Shown: positions 10,001 to 20,271 of the stretch, piece after piece
How positions within the stretch are numbered: the stretch's first letter is position 1
Layout: every line of letters begins with the position of its first letter
DNA from: Piscinibacter aquaticus
GTDB lineage: Bacteria; Pseudomonadota; Gammaproteobacteria; Burkholderiales; Burkholderiaceae_C
Reading direction: 5' to 3'
DNA length: 64,000 bases
Assembly: GCA_007994965.1 (NCBI GenBank)
Contig: VOPW01000001.1
Location: 3,844,001 to 3,908,000, forward strand
Position numbers and translations under genes: made by a program
The notes under the pieces: generated by a model
What the model was told of the DNA's origin: nothing
The model's database searches: none
The model's input: only the letters and a program-made list of their open reading frames with translations

Positions 10001-12891
10001 CCCGGCACAGCGTGCTGAGTTCCTTCACGTCCGTGCGGTTGTCGTAGGCGTAGAAGCCACCGACGATGCGCTTGCGCGTGCTGATCACCTGCGCGAGCCG
10101 CGCACGCACTTCCAGCGCCCTGGCCCTTCAGCGGCTTGCCGGTGGTGTCCAGCGCCAGCGCGGTGAAGCTCACCTTGCCGCGTGCGCTGGCCCAGGAGCC
10201 GGTGCGGATGCCCGGCACCACGGCGCTGGGCCACAGGCGCAGCGTGGTCGCCACCGTCTGCGCCTCGCCGTTCGGATCGTTGTAGGTCACCTCGGCGAGC
10301 AGCTCGCTCGGCCGGGTGATGGCCGGCAGCGGCTTGACCGCGACCGTGGCCGCGCCCTGCCTGTCGGTCGCCAGCGCGAGCTTGTCGACGACGAGGCGGC
10401 CATCGCTGCGCGGCGCGTCCTCGTCGTCGGGCTCGCTCGCGGCCACGCCGCGCGGCGGCTGGAAGCTGAATTCCTCGAAGCCGGGCATGGCCACACCGCG
10501 TTCGCGCAGCAAGGCCGTGGCCTTGATCGGCGCGTTGCCCATCGCGCCGCCGGACATGAAGTTGAGCTGCACGGCCAGATCGAGCGCGGTCGGCGCGACC
10601 GGGATCTGCTTCGGCCCGCTCAGCCGTGCATCGACCAGCGGCACGCGGAACTCCTCGACGCGGAAGTCGCCGCTGTCCCAGCGTCGCTGGCGCGCTTCGT
10701 CGCCGTGAGCGCTGCAGCACGACGCGGTAGAGGCCGAGCTTGGCCGCCGCGGGGATGTTCCAGCGCGAGGTGGCGCTGCGTGTGCCATTCCAGGCCAGCG
10801 GCAGCTCAGACTCCTCGCCGCTGCCTTCGTGGACCGCGATCGCGCGGTCGGGCAGCGCCTCTTTCGCCATCGATGCGAGGCCCGAACGTGTTTCGCTGCG
10901 TACGAAATGCTTCATCGACACCGTCTCGCCGGCGCGCAGCAGCGTGCGGTCGAACACCGTGTGCGCGCGCAGCTCGGCTCGGGTCCGGCGTCGGTGGGCA
11001 CGCCGAAGCGCCAAGGCTCGATGCCCTTCTGCCAGCCGCTGAAGACGAAGGCCATGTCGGCGACGCCCTTGGCATCGGTGTGGCGCGCGGTGACGAAGAA
11101 GCCGCTGTCGGCCGGGCACTCGCCCTGCTCCACCAGCGCCTGCTCGATGCGGGCGATGCCGCTGGCATCGCTGCTGCCCTTCCACAGCGGCTGGCCGCGG
11201 CAGTCGTTGACCGTGACCTCGGCGCCTTGCACCGGCCGGGCGCGGTCGAGCGTGGTCACCCACACCAGCGCGTTCTCGCGGCCGATCTTCACGTGCACGC
11301 CGAGGTTGGTCGCGAGCACGCCGGTGCGCACGAACATCGGCGCGGCGGTCGAGCAGCGAAGCACCGAGCCGCTGCGACTCGATCTCGACGACATGGAAGC
11401 CCGGCTGCGCGAGCGGGATGCCCACCACCTCGAAGGGCCGCGGATCGCCACCGGCGAGCTGCGGCAGCGCGAGGCGCTGCGCCTGCGCATCGGCGGCGAG
11501 TAGCGACACCTCGCGCGTGGCGATGTAACGCTCGACGCGGCGCTTGACCACGCGCCCCTTCGCATCACGCTCCTCGACGGTGTCGAACCACTCGCGCTCG
11601 GGGCGGCCGAGCTCCTTGGCACTGCGCTGCGTCTCGTGGTGCTGCTGCAGCTTTGCGTACCAGGCGAGCACGTCGGCATCGCGGGTGAGCAAGCGCGTGC
11701 GCACGACGCCGCCGGAAGCCGCCGGGCGCAGATCGCCCTGAACGTGGCGCAGCGTCACCGGCAGCACCGCGCCGGCGCCTTCGCGCTCGACGATGCCGAA
11801 GGGCGCGGCGGCAAACTTGGCGATGGGCGGCGCATCGCCGGTGGCCACCTTCAGCGGAAAGCTCGTGGCATTGGCCAACGAACGACCGGCGTTGTCCTTC
11901 AGGCCGGCGGGCAGTTCGATCGTGTAGGCGGCGTTCTCGGCCAGCGGAATCGGAAACTCGATGCGCGTGGTCTCGGCCGCCTTGTCGTCGCGGTCGAATT
12001 TCGGCGCCAGCGCGTTGCCGCCGGTCGCGGGCTTGAGCTTCACCTGCTCGGCCAGCGCGCGAGGAATCGGCGCCGAGAAGCTCAGCGACATCGGCCGGAT
12101 CGGCAGGCACGGCGCGCTGGCACGCTCGCGTTCGCAGCTGAATTCCGCGAGGAAGGCGCTGCGCACGCGGTAGTCGAAATGCTGCTCGACGCTGGTGACG
12201 ACCTTCGGGTTGGCCTGCGCCGCGATGCCGCGGCCCCACACCACGCGCACCCGCGCCTCGTTGGGCAGCGGGCGCTGACAGGCCAGCAGCAGCGCACGAT
12301 CGGCTTCCTTCTGCAGGCGGCGCGCCTTCAGCACCGCATCGCGCTCGGCGCCGCCGACGATGCGCACCGGCACCCGTTCGCCGATGCCTTCGATCTCGCA
12401 CCGGTGTTGGCAGACACGCTCGCGGCGGTGGCCGCACCGCTCAAGCGCAGCAGGAAGTGCTGGTCTTCCTCGATGCTGCTGCCACTCCAGGGCTGCGCCG
12501 TGACCACCGCGGGCCCGCCGGTGCGGAAGTCGAACTCGGTGCCGCCGGTCAGCGTTCCGTTCAGCGGCTTCCAGTCGGGCCGGACCTTCACCGTGCAACG
12601 TACGCCCGGTGGTAGCGGCGCCTCGAAGTCGTAGAGCCAGACGCGGTCGGTCGACCAGCGGCCGCTGCCGGCGGGGGCGGCGCCTTCGCAGGCCACGGCG
12701 GCCGGGTCGGGCAGGCGCGGGTCGCCGAAGGCGACCACGGCCTCGTTGAAGCGCAGCGTCACCTGCCGCACCTGCGCCACTTCACCGCGCGGCGTCATGC
12801 CGGTGATGCTCGCCGCGTGGGCCGCGCTCACCGTGACCATCGCGGCCACCCACCCCAGCGCGGCCGCGCCGCGCCTCGTGTTGTTGTTCAT
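7060..12891 (-). CDS. Bacterial alpha-2-macroglobulin family protein (thioester type)
   Basis: Very large periplasmic protease-trap protein (about 1,940 residues). The signal peptide is M-N-N-N-T-R-R-G-A-A-A-L-G-W then V-S-A-A-H-A-A-S. Many macroglobulin domains follow. The thioester motif C-L-E-Q is present at 8420-8431, in P-F-I-C-L-E-Q-K, followed by the helical thioester domain. A TTTANLWG-type segment occurs near 7740, as in YfaS proteins. About ten frame breaks can be seen (near 12420, 11355, 10975, 10715, 10125, 9435, 8712, 7752, 7704 and 7590), each with family sequence on both sides. It is coupled by a 4-base overlap to pbpC, the pair thought to protect and repair the envelope after protease attack. 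Confidence 0.92.
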
Positions 12892-12943
12892 CGTGCCCCC
12901 TGGATCGCGATCCGCGGGGCAGTCTACGCGCGCCGCGGTGGGG

Positions 12944-14514
12944 TCAGCGTTGCTGCTGTTCCTGCTGCTCGGCGATCAGCGCACGCAGCTCGGCCTGCAC
13001 CGACCGGAGCCGCGAGTCGATCACCGAAGCCTCGATGAAATCCGCCGAGTTGCCCTGGCGCACCTGCGCACGGCCGGCGCGGAAGCGATCGATCGCACCG
13101 CGCAGATCACCCAGCGCATAGGCCGCTTCGCCTTCGGCGCGGCGCGAGCGCAGCGGCTCGCCGGCCTTCGCCCACAGCCGCCCCAGCATCGCCCAGGCGG
13201 TGGCGTCGGCGCCGTGCATGGCCACGCGCGTCTGCAGTTCGTCGGCGCTGCGGCACGGCGGCGTCACCGCCCGCACCGGTGAGCGCCAGCTCGGCATTCA
13301 TCAGCAGCGCGGGGCGGCTGGTGTCGCCGGCCAGCGGCTTGAGCGCCGCCGCCGCACCGGAAGCGTCGCTCCGCGCGAGCAGCACCGCCCTTGAGCATCG
13401 TCGCCCAGCGCTGGCCTTGCGCATCGGCACGCGAGCTCTCGGCGAGCAACGACTGCAGCCGCGCCAGTGCGCCGTCGGCCCGATCGGCATCGCGCAGCAG
13501 CGCCGAGGCCAGCGCGCTGCTGTACAGGTCGGCCAGCTTCTGCTGCGCGGTGAGATCGCTGCGCGGCGCATCGAGCGCCTGCCAGCGGCGCAGCGCATCG
13601 ACGCGCGTGTCCATCAGCACCCGCGCGCGAGCCTGCGCGAAGGTGTGCTCGAGGCCGGCACCCACCGGGCCGGGCGCGGGCCGCGCCTGCTCGGTGCCGA
13701 GACGCGAGCGCGCCTCGCCGATGCGCTCGCTGGTCAGCGGGTGCGAGCGCAGGTAGGGATAGCCGCCGCTGTCGTTCAGCCGCGAGGCCTGGTCGAGCTT
13801 CTCGAACATCCCGGCCATGCCCGAAGGCGCGAAGCCGGCACCGGTCATCAGCTGGAAGCCGATGCGGTCGGCCTCGCGCTCCATGTCGCGCGAGAAGTTG
13901 AGCTGACCCTGGATCATGCCGGCACGGCTGCCGGCGATCACCGCATTGGCCGCATCGACGCTGCTCGAACGGCTGGCCGCGATGATGCCGATCAGCATCG
14001 CCGCCGGGCCGATCATCGATTGCCGCTTGCTGCTGGCGATGCCCCGCGCGATGTGGCGTTGCGTGACGTGGGTGAGTTCGTGCGCGAGCACCGAGGCGAG
14101 TTCGTCGCGCGAGGCGGTGATGGCGATCAGCCCGAGGTGAACGCCGATGTAGCCGCCGGGCAGCGCAAAGGCGTTGACGCTGCGATCGCGCACGAGGAAG
14201 GTCTCCCACGCGAAGCGGGTGTCGATCTCGGGGGTGATGTGGCCGTCGCGACGCGATTGCGCAACCAGCGGCGCCCACAGCGACTGCACGTATTCGAGCA
14301 GCAGTGGGTCGTCGAGATAGGCCGGATCGCGGCGGATCTCGCGCATGATCTGCTCGCCGACGCGGCGCTCGGTGTTGACGCCGAAATCTTCCGTCGCCGC
14401 GTCGCCGAGCGCCGGCAGGTTGTTCTGCGCGCGCAGCGGCGCGGCCGGGGCGAGCAGGCTGGCGGCCAGCAGTGCGGCAAGCCAGCGGCGGGAGCGAGGA
14501 GGAGTCGTCGTCAC
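12944..14514 (-). CDS. M48 family metalloprotease with TPR-like C-terminus (BepA-like)
   Basis: Periplasmic zinc protease similar to BepA/YfgC, which acts in outer-membrane protein quality control. A GTG at 14514 opens a signal peptide ([12 protein letters not shown]). The catalytic H-E-L-T-H lies at 14069-14083 and the third ligand region is M-E-R-E-A-D-R-I-G. The C-terminal half is helical and tetratricopeptide-like and ends in a Q-rich tail (E-Q-Q-E-Q-Q-Q-R). Frame breaks occur near 13385 and 13265. It is divergent from moaC (79 bp). The start could be elsewhere because no strong ribosome site is seen. Confidence 0.85.
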
Positions 14515-14593
14515 GGGGATGGGAGCGCGCGCCGCAGCGGCGCCCGGTGCGTCGCTATCATGCCCCCGAATCGTTTCCCGAGTGTTTCCTGCC

Positions 14594-15077
14594 ATGTCTT
14601 CACCCCTCACCCACTTCGACGCGCAAGGCCGGGCGCACATGGTCGACGTGTCGGCCAAAGCGCGAGACGCACCGCGTCGCCCGGGCCACCGGCACGATCC
14701 GCATGCAGCCGGCCACGCTGGCCCTGATCACCGCGGGCACGGCGAAGAAGGGCGACGTGATCGGCGTGGCGCGCATCGCCGCGATCCAGGCGGCCAAGCG
14801 CACAGCCGATCTGATCCCGCTGTGCCACCCGCTGCCGATCACGCGCGTGGCGGTGGAGTTCGAGATCGACGAAGCCGCCAGCAGCGTGCGCTGCACCGCG
14901 CAGGTGGAAACGCTCGGCCGCACCGGTGTCGAGATGGAGGCGCTGACCGCCGTGCAGGTCGGCCTGCTGACCGTCTACGACATGTGCAAGGCCGCCGACC
15001 GCGGCATGGTGATGGACGGCATCCGCGTGCTCGAGAAGCACGGCGGCAAGAGCGGCGACTGGGTGGCTCCTGGCTGA
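14594..15077 (+). CDS. moaC: Cyclic pyranopterin monophosphate synthase MoaC
   Basis: Second step of molybdenum-cofactor biosynthesis: converts 3',8-cyclo-7,8-dihydro-GTP to cyclic pyranopterin monophosphate. The conserved block P-L-C-H-P-L-P-I-T is present. [10 protein letters not shown] carries the Asp and Lys known as active-site residues in E. coli MoaC. About 160 residues, normal. The frame breaks near 14665, just after H-M-V-D-V-S-A-K. It is the only molybdenum-cofactor gene in view. It ends 28 bp before the convergent glycosyltransferase gene. Confidence 0.93.
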
Positions 15078-15105
15078 GCGCTGTCCGCGCGCATCGGCAC
15101 TCCCG

Positions 15106-16919
15106 CTAGCGGAAGTCGCGATAGTCGTAGCGTTGCTTCGCCGGCTCGCACTGGAACGGCTTCTTCGCGCCCTCGGGCACCGGCTTGTCGCACTCGGCGA
15201 AGAAGTCGACCGACAAGGCATTGCGGAATTCGCGCAGCCGATCGGCGAGGTGGCGCGCCTTGTCGGTTTCGCCGATCTCGTCGAGCGCGGTCGCCCACGC
15301 CATCATGATGCGCGTGTCGAGAAGGTAGTGCGGTGCACGCTCGAACGCGGCCATCTGCTGCGACGGATGCTGCGCCGTCGTGGCCGCCGCGTAATCGGCA
15401 TGGTGCGCGAAGAACCAGCTGCGCTGACCCTCGGCGATGCGCTGGGCCAGCGGCGTGGCGTTGGCCGGCGGCGCGAAGATCACCGAGACGCGGCGGTAGT
15501 CGATCACCGAAGCAGCGCTGCCGAAGGTCAGCAGCGTGGCCACCAGCAGCCAGAGGCTGAAGCGCGGCCGGATCGATGCCGGCGCACGATCGGTGGCCGG
15601 CCCCCCAGCGCGATGCCGAAGGCGAACGCGGCCGGCAGCAGGAAGTAGGCGTACCACAGCGGATATTCGAGCAGGCTGTGCAGCGAGATCATCACCACCA
15701 TCGCCAGCGCGGCGCGGCGCAGCGCCATGTCATGCGGTGCGCCATCGAGTGAATCGCGCCGGGCTCGCCACAGCGCAAACAGCAGCAGCGCGACAATCAG
15801 CGCGGCCAGCGGCACGCCGAGCTCGGCGGCGAGCTGGAGCGGCAGGTTGTGCGTGTGGTCGAAGAAGGCGATGGGGCGGCCGGGGAAGACGGTGAGCGAC
15901 CAGGCGAAGTTGAACTCGCCGAAGCCCACGCCCACCCACGGGTGCGCCGCGATCAGCGACAACGCGTTCGACCAGATGGCGAAGCGTGAACTGGAGATGT
16001 CGGACTTCTGCAGCTGCACCTCGCCGCCGAACACCGCCGCCTGCTGGTGGGCGATGGCCGAGTACAGCTCGTAGAAGGCGAAGTACGCCAGCGGCGCCAG
16101 CCACAGCTGGACGCGCGCTGCGCGCGACAGGCGGCGATCGACCAGCCCCCACAACGCCAGCAGCGCGGCGCCGACCATGCCCGTGCGCGAGGCGGTGAGC
16201 GTCACCCCGGCCAGCAGCAGGAGCAGCAGAACTGGTGCAAGGCGGCGGGGCAAGCGGCCGCTCTCGGCCAGCCACAGCGTGGCGATCATGGCCCACAGCA
16301 GCAGGCTGCTCTGGTGGTTGGGCTGGCGCAGATTGCCGACCGCTCGATCGCCGAGACCGCTCACCGCGATCCACGTGCCGTCGGCCCACTGCGGCAGGTA
16401 GACCTGCACGAAGCCGATCAGCGTGCTGGCCACGCCGGCGACCATCAGACCGATGCAGAACGCAGCGAAGGCGCTGTCGCCCAGCCCGTGGCGCTGCAGC
16501 GCGGCCGCGAGCGCGGCGACCAGCATGGCCGCAGCGATCATGCCCAGCGCTGGCAGCGCCGGGCTCCAGGGCAACGCGGCCCAGAACGGCGCTGCGAAGG
16601 CGCCCGCCGCAACCAGCAGCAGTGCCGCCAGCAGTGCGGCTGGTCCCGGGCCGTGTAGCGCCCGGCCCGCGGCAGCAGGCAGGGCGGCCGCCAGCAGCAT
16701 CGCCCACGCGCCCCAGCCAACCATCGAGGCAGCCTGGTTGAGGAAGGTCGCCGACGGCGAGACGTTGAAGGCGATCAGCGTTGGCGCAGCCACCGCCGCA
16801 GCGGCCGCGAAGAAGCCGAAGGTCCACGGGACCGGCGGCTCGACGCGGCCATCGCGCGGAAGGTTGTCTGCGCTGCCCATCGACGCTGGAGGTTCCGGCG
16901 CACCGGCGGGTGCGCCCAT
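15106..16919 (-). CDS. PglL-type O-oligosaccharyltransferase (Wzy_C ligase), copy 1
   Basis: Polytopic inner-membrane enzyme of the PglL/PilO/WaaL class that moves lipid-linked glycans onto proteins, most likely pilin. About twelve membrane helices are present. G-N-L-R-Q-P-N-H precedes the ligase core. The periplasmic loop W-V-G-V-G-F-G-E-F-N-F-A-W and H-T-H-N-L-P-L-Q carries the conserved His. The C-terminal soluble part has W-F-F-A-H-H-A-D-Y and ends R-Y-D-Y-R-D-F-R, the same ending as the next gene. The frame breaks near 15600. It starts 5 bp after copy 2. The two are clear paralogues from tandem duplication. Confidence 0.87.
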
Positions 16920-16924
16920 GGCTG

Positions 16925-18672
16925 TCAACGGAAGTCCCGGTAGCTGTAGCGACGCTGCGGCGCCTCGCACTGGAAGGGCCGCCCGCCGTCCGCCGCCGGC
17001 GGCTGCGCGCAGACCGCGAAGAACGCCTCGTACTCGGGCTTGCGGAACTCCTTCAGTCGCGCAGCGATGAAGCGCGCCTTGTCCGTCTCGCCGCGCTGCG
17101 CCAGCGCGATGGCCCAGGCGTGCAGCAGGCGCGCCTCGAGCACCGCGTGCGCCGAGGCCGTCGGCGCAAGCCGCCGCGAGTCGGGCGCTGTATTGACGCG
17201 CGCAAAGTCGGCCCAATGAGAGAAGAACCAGCTGCGTGAGGCGGTCTCGATGCGTTGCGCCAGCTCCACCTCGCGGATCATCCCGAAGATCGGCAACACC
17301 CTGGAGAACTGGTACAGAGACGCCACCGAGAGCACCAGGGTGGCCACCAACCCGACCGGCAGCAGCGGTGGCGGCTCGGGACGCGGCGCAGCGGCGTCTG
17401 CCGGCGCACCGTCGGGCGTCACGAGCAGGCCGAAGAGGAATACCGTCGGCAGCAGCAGGTGCGCAAACCAGAGGTGGATCTCGATCAGGCTGAACACCGC
17501 CATGAGCAGCAGCATGACGAGCCCGGCTCGGCGTGCGCCGAGCTGCGACGGCTCGCCGCCGCGCGCCAGGCCGACGGCGCGCCACAGTGCCCAGCCGAGC
17601 AGGGCCACCAGCACAAGAGCCAGAGGGATACCCAGCTCCGCGGCAAAGTGCAGCGGCAGGTTGTGCGCGACGCTGAAGTAATCCGGCGATCGGTTCGGGA
17701 ACTCGTGCAGCGTCCAGGCGAAGTTGAACTCGCCGAAGCCGACGCCTGTCCAGGGATTCTCGCGGACCAGCGCAAGCGCTTCCGCCCACAGACTGCCTCG
17801 TGAGTTCGAGACGTCATTCTCCTGCAGCCTTGCCTGACCCCAGAACGCGACGCCCAACAGACCGGACACCGACGACACCAGACCGAACAGCAGTCCGTAG
17901 AGGACAGGTGAGGCGATCAGCCACCCACGCAGACGCCGCGGCAGGCCACGGTCGAGCGCGCCCCATAGCGCGAACAACAGCACCCCCATCGTGCCGCTGC
18001 GCGAGGCCGTGATCACGACGCCGAGCAGCAGGAAAGCGATCAGGGCACCGCTCGTGCGGCGGGACAGTCGGCCCTGGCTGTCCAGCCAGACGGCGCCTGC
18101 GATCGCCCACAGCAGCAGGGCACACAGGTGGTTCGCCTGCCGGAGGTTGCCGACCGCGCGGTCGCCCGAGAGGCTCGCGGCGATCCAGTCATTGCCGGTC
18201 CAGGCGGGCGCATAGAGCTGCATCAGCCCGATCACCGTATTGAGCACGCCGGCGACCAGCAGCGCACGGCAAAAGGCGTCGAAGGCCACGCGCCCGGCAC
18301 CGCCGCGCTGCAGGCACATGGCGGCCCAGGCAACGAGCAGCGCCGCGACCAGGCCGCCACCGCTCGACAGCGCCATCGACCAGGGCCGGCCCGTCCACAG
18401 CGGACTCGTGAGCGCACACGCGACCAGCAGCGCCAGGACGGCCAGCAGCGCCATGCCGGGCCACTCGGCGCTGCCGCGCTTCACCGAGCGGCCGGGCGGC
18501 AGGCTGAACAGCAGCAGCAGCAGCCAGAGCGACCAGCCGATCAGCGCAGTGGCCTCGTTGAAGAAGCTGGGGACGGGGGCAAGCCAAGGCCAATGACCTG
18601 CGGCAGCGCCACGGCCAGCAGCGCCCCAGCCAGGACCAGGGCAGGGCGGGCGGCAGGCTCGATGGGCGTCAC
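16925..18672 (-). CDS. PglL-type O-oligosaccharyltransferase (Wzy_C ligase), copy 2
   Basis: Paralogue of the gene at 15106 with the same architecture: membrane helices, G-N-L-R-Q-A-N-H, the loop W-T-G-V-G-F-G-E-F-N-F-A-W, V-A-H-N-L-P-L-H, a soluble tail with W-F-F-S-H-W-A-D-F, and the end R-Y-S-Y-R-D-F-R. GTG at 18672 overlaps the stop of the TfpX/TfpZ-like gene by four bases, so it is translationally coupled to the pilin accessory gene. One frame break near 18585 lies between the first helix and S-F-F-N-E-A-T. A pilin-specific TfpO/PilO role is inferred from position. Confidence 0.87.
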
Positions 18673-19447
18673 TTGATGAACCCGTCCAGCGGCAGGTAGC
18701 CACGCGGCTCGCCGTCGCTCAGAGAGACCAGCGCCACCCATTGGTCCGAGACGGGCCCGATCATTGGCATGAAGCCGAGTTGATCTGCAGGCAGGCCGAC
18801 CCGCATCACCGCCTCGTCGATGAGTTCACGACGATCGGCGTAGTGGCTCGACAGCACCGTCAACGGCCGCGCCGCACGGATGGCCTCTTCGCGTTGTGCC
18901 TCGAATGCCACCCAGCGCTCGGGCCGGAACGAGGGATGCAGGCCCTGCAGCGAGAGCTGGACACTCAGCGGATAGTCCTTGTCGGTGGGCCGCGCCGGCG
19001 CGCGCCGATCAGCTGGGGCCCGCTCAACCCGAAGTGCTGCAAGGCGGGCGGAGCCTTGTCGAGCTGGGTCGTGTCCACGTCGGGCAGCCGGACGACGCGG
19101 AACCGGTCGCCCTCGAAGGCGACGAACACCGGACGCGCCTCGATCACGGTGTAGAGGCCGTAAGCCAGCGCAGCACATTGCACCAGCACGATGGTGCCGA
19201 GATCGAGCGCCAGCTTGCGGACCCCCTTGGCCCGGTCGAAGACGACGGTGGTCAGCAGCGGGCCGCAGATCACGTCCACCGCCACCAGGATGTAGAAAAT
19301 CTCGCGACCACCGACGAGACGGTCCAGCGGTGCCGGGTAGAGCACGCCAAACACCAGCCACGCGCTTGCCGCGGCGACCAGCGCGCTGAACACGAGATGC
19401 GTGGCGCCCGCCTTCAGGGCAGAGCGCGTTCGTTGCCGAAAAACCAT
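18669..19447 (-). CDS. TfpX/TfpZ family type IV pilin accessory protein
   Basis: About 260 residues with three or four N-terminal membrane helices (H-L-V-F-S-A-L-V-A-A-A; I-F-Y-I-L-V-A-V-D-V-I-C-G-P-L-L) and a soluble C-terminal half. This is the TfpX/TfpZ pattern, known to assist assembly of particular pilin types in Pseudomonas. It lies directly behind the pilin gene and in front of two oligosaccharyltransferases, as expected. The frame breaks near 18985. A hairpin between pilin and this gene should lower its expression relative to pilin. Confidence 0.83.
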
Positions 19448-19462
19448 GAGCCGGAAACGAAA

Positions 19463-19484
19463 GAGGAGCGCTCACGCGCTCCTC
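19463..19484 (-). terminator. Hairpin between pilin and its accessory gene
   Basis: Perfect 9-bp stem GAGGAGCGC/GCGCTCCTC with a 4-base loop, followed on the minus strand by TTTCGTTT. It lies about 30 bp past the pilin stop. Probably an attenuating terminator that keeps pilin mRNA high and downstream genes low. Confidence 0.72.
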
Positions 19485-19513
19485 CTGTCTGTGGAAAATG
19501 CGACCCGAGGATC

Positions 19514-20020
19514 TTACTTGCACTCGGCCGGAGCGAAGCGGGCGGCAAGCGTGCCGGTCGTGGTGCCGGTAAAGCTGCCAGGGCTCGCGCCGGCGGCCAT
19601 GCAGCGCCAAGCCACAGACTGGGCCGGGGGCGTGAACGTCGCACCGGCAGCGGGCGGGAGTGCCGAACCGACCGGGGCATTCGGGGTCAGGTACAGCGTA
19701 CCGCCACCTGCCGCCGCCGTAGTCGAGACTTCAATGACGCCAGTGTCGCCATCAATCAGGATGCTCTGAACGTTACGCGTAGGGGCGGGGCTGGTATAGC
19801 CGAGCGCGTAGCCGGAGCCGTTAAGCGACGGATTGCCCGACGACAGCACGTCCTGCACGTTGACCTTGGCGGCCGAAGCGCCGACCAGGCCTTCAGACAC
19901 GCGGGCACGGACCGTGTAGTCCTGGTAGGCCGGCAGCGCAACGGCCGCCAGAATGCCGATGATCGCCACGACGATCATCAGTTCGATGAGGGTAAAGCCT
20001 TGTTGGAAACGACGCTTCAT
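19514..20020 (-). CDS. pilA: Type IV pilin (major pilin, PilA-like)
   Basis: 168-residue prepilin. The leader M-K-R-R-F-Q-Q-G is cut by prepilin peptidase before [10 protein letters not shown]. The Glu at mature position 5 is present. A long hydrophobic helix follows. Near the end, Cys in W-R-C-M and in P-A-E-C-K can form the C-terminal disulfide loop. The sequence is rich in Ser, Thr, Ala and Gly, suitable for O-glycosylation by the adjacent PglL-type enzymes. The ATG at 20020 is preceded by CAGGAGTCCTC. Upstream lie a sigma-54 promoter and repeated sites. The frame is intact. Confidence 0.92.
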   Translation of the reverse strand: MKRRFQQGFTLIELMIVVAIIGILAAVALPAYQDYTVRARVSEGLVGASAAKVNVQDVLSSGNPSLNGSGYALGYTSPAPTRNVQSILIDGDTGVIEVSTTAAAGGGTLYLTPNAPVGSALPPAAGATFTPPAQSVAWRCMAAGASPGSFTGTTTGTLAARFAPAECK

Positions 20021-20062
20021 GAGGACTCCTGAGAGGTTGGGGAGGGACACGGCCTGCTTCGT

Positions 20063-20078
20063 TGCGAAGGGCGTGCCA
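20063..20078 (-). promoter_or_regulatory. Sigma-54 promoter of the pilin gene
   Basis: On the minus strand: TGGCACGCCCTTCGCA, against the consensus TGGCACG-N4-TTGCA. The GG and GC are separated by exactly 10 bp as RpoN requires. Transcription would start about 30 bp before the pilin ATG. Pilin genes are commonly RpoN/PilR-dependent. Confidence 0.8.
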
Positions 20079-20118
20079 TCGAAATCGGCCCGAATTTCCG
20101 TGAAATGCACCCGCGGGC

Positions 20119-20187
20119 CTGACGCAAAGGGTCACAGTCGGTCCGGGGCTCCGGACGCGTCCGGTCTCGACTGACGCAAATGGTCAC
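20119..20187 (-). repeat. Direct repeats upstream of the pilin promoter (probable activator sites)
   Basis: Two 17-bp copies differing at one base, CTGACGCAAAGGGTCAC at 20119-20135 and CTGACGCAAATGGTCAC at 20171-20187. They are in the same orientation and 52 bp apart, about five helical turns. They lie about 40 and 95 bp upstream of the sigma-54 -24 element, where enhancer-binding proteins such as PilR bind. PilR binding is inferred. Confidence 0.65.
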
Positions 20188-20217
20188 CCGACCCAAGTGC
20201 TTGTGATCCAACGAAAA

Positions 20218-20235
20218 ACGGGCCCGAAGGCCCGT
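20218..20235 (-). terminator. Rho-independent terminator after the cyclic-nucleotide phosphodiesterase gene
   Basis: Stem ACGGGCC/GGCCCGT with a four-base loop, followed on the minus strand by TTTTC. It lies about 37 bp past the stop at 20272. It closes the signalling gene run and separates it from the pilin promoter. Confidence 0.78.
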
Positions 20236-20271
20236 TGTTCAGTGCTCGCTTTCGCCGCTTCGAGAAGCGCG

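Noticed and set aside
7060-12891. Macroglobulin as a decayed pseudogene
   Set aside because: The breaks are single-base, conserved sequence continues in the next frame each time, and essential genes in the window show the same pattern.
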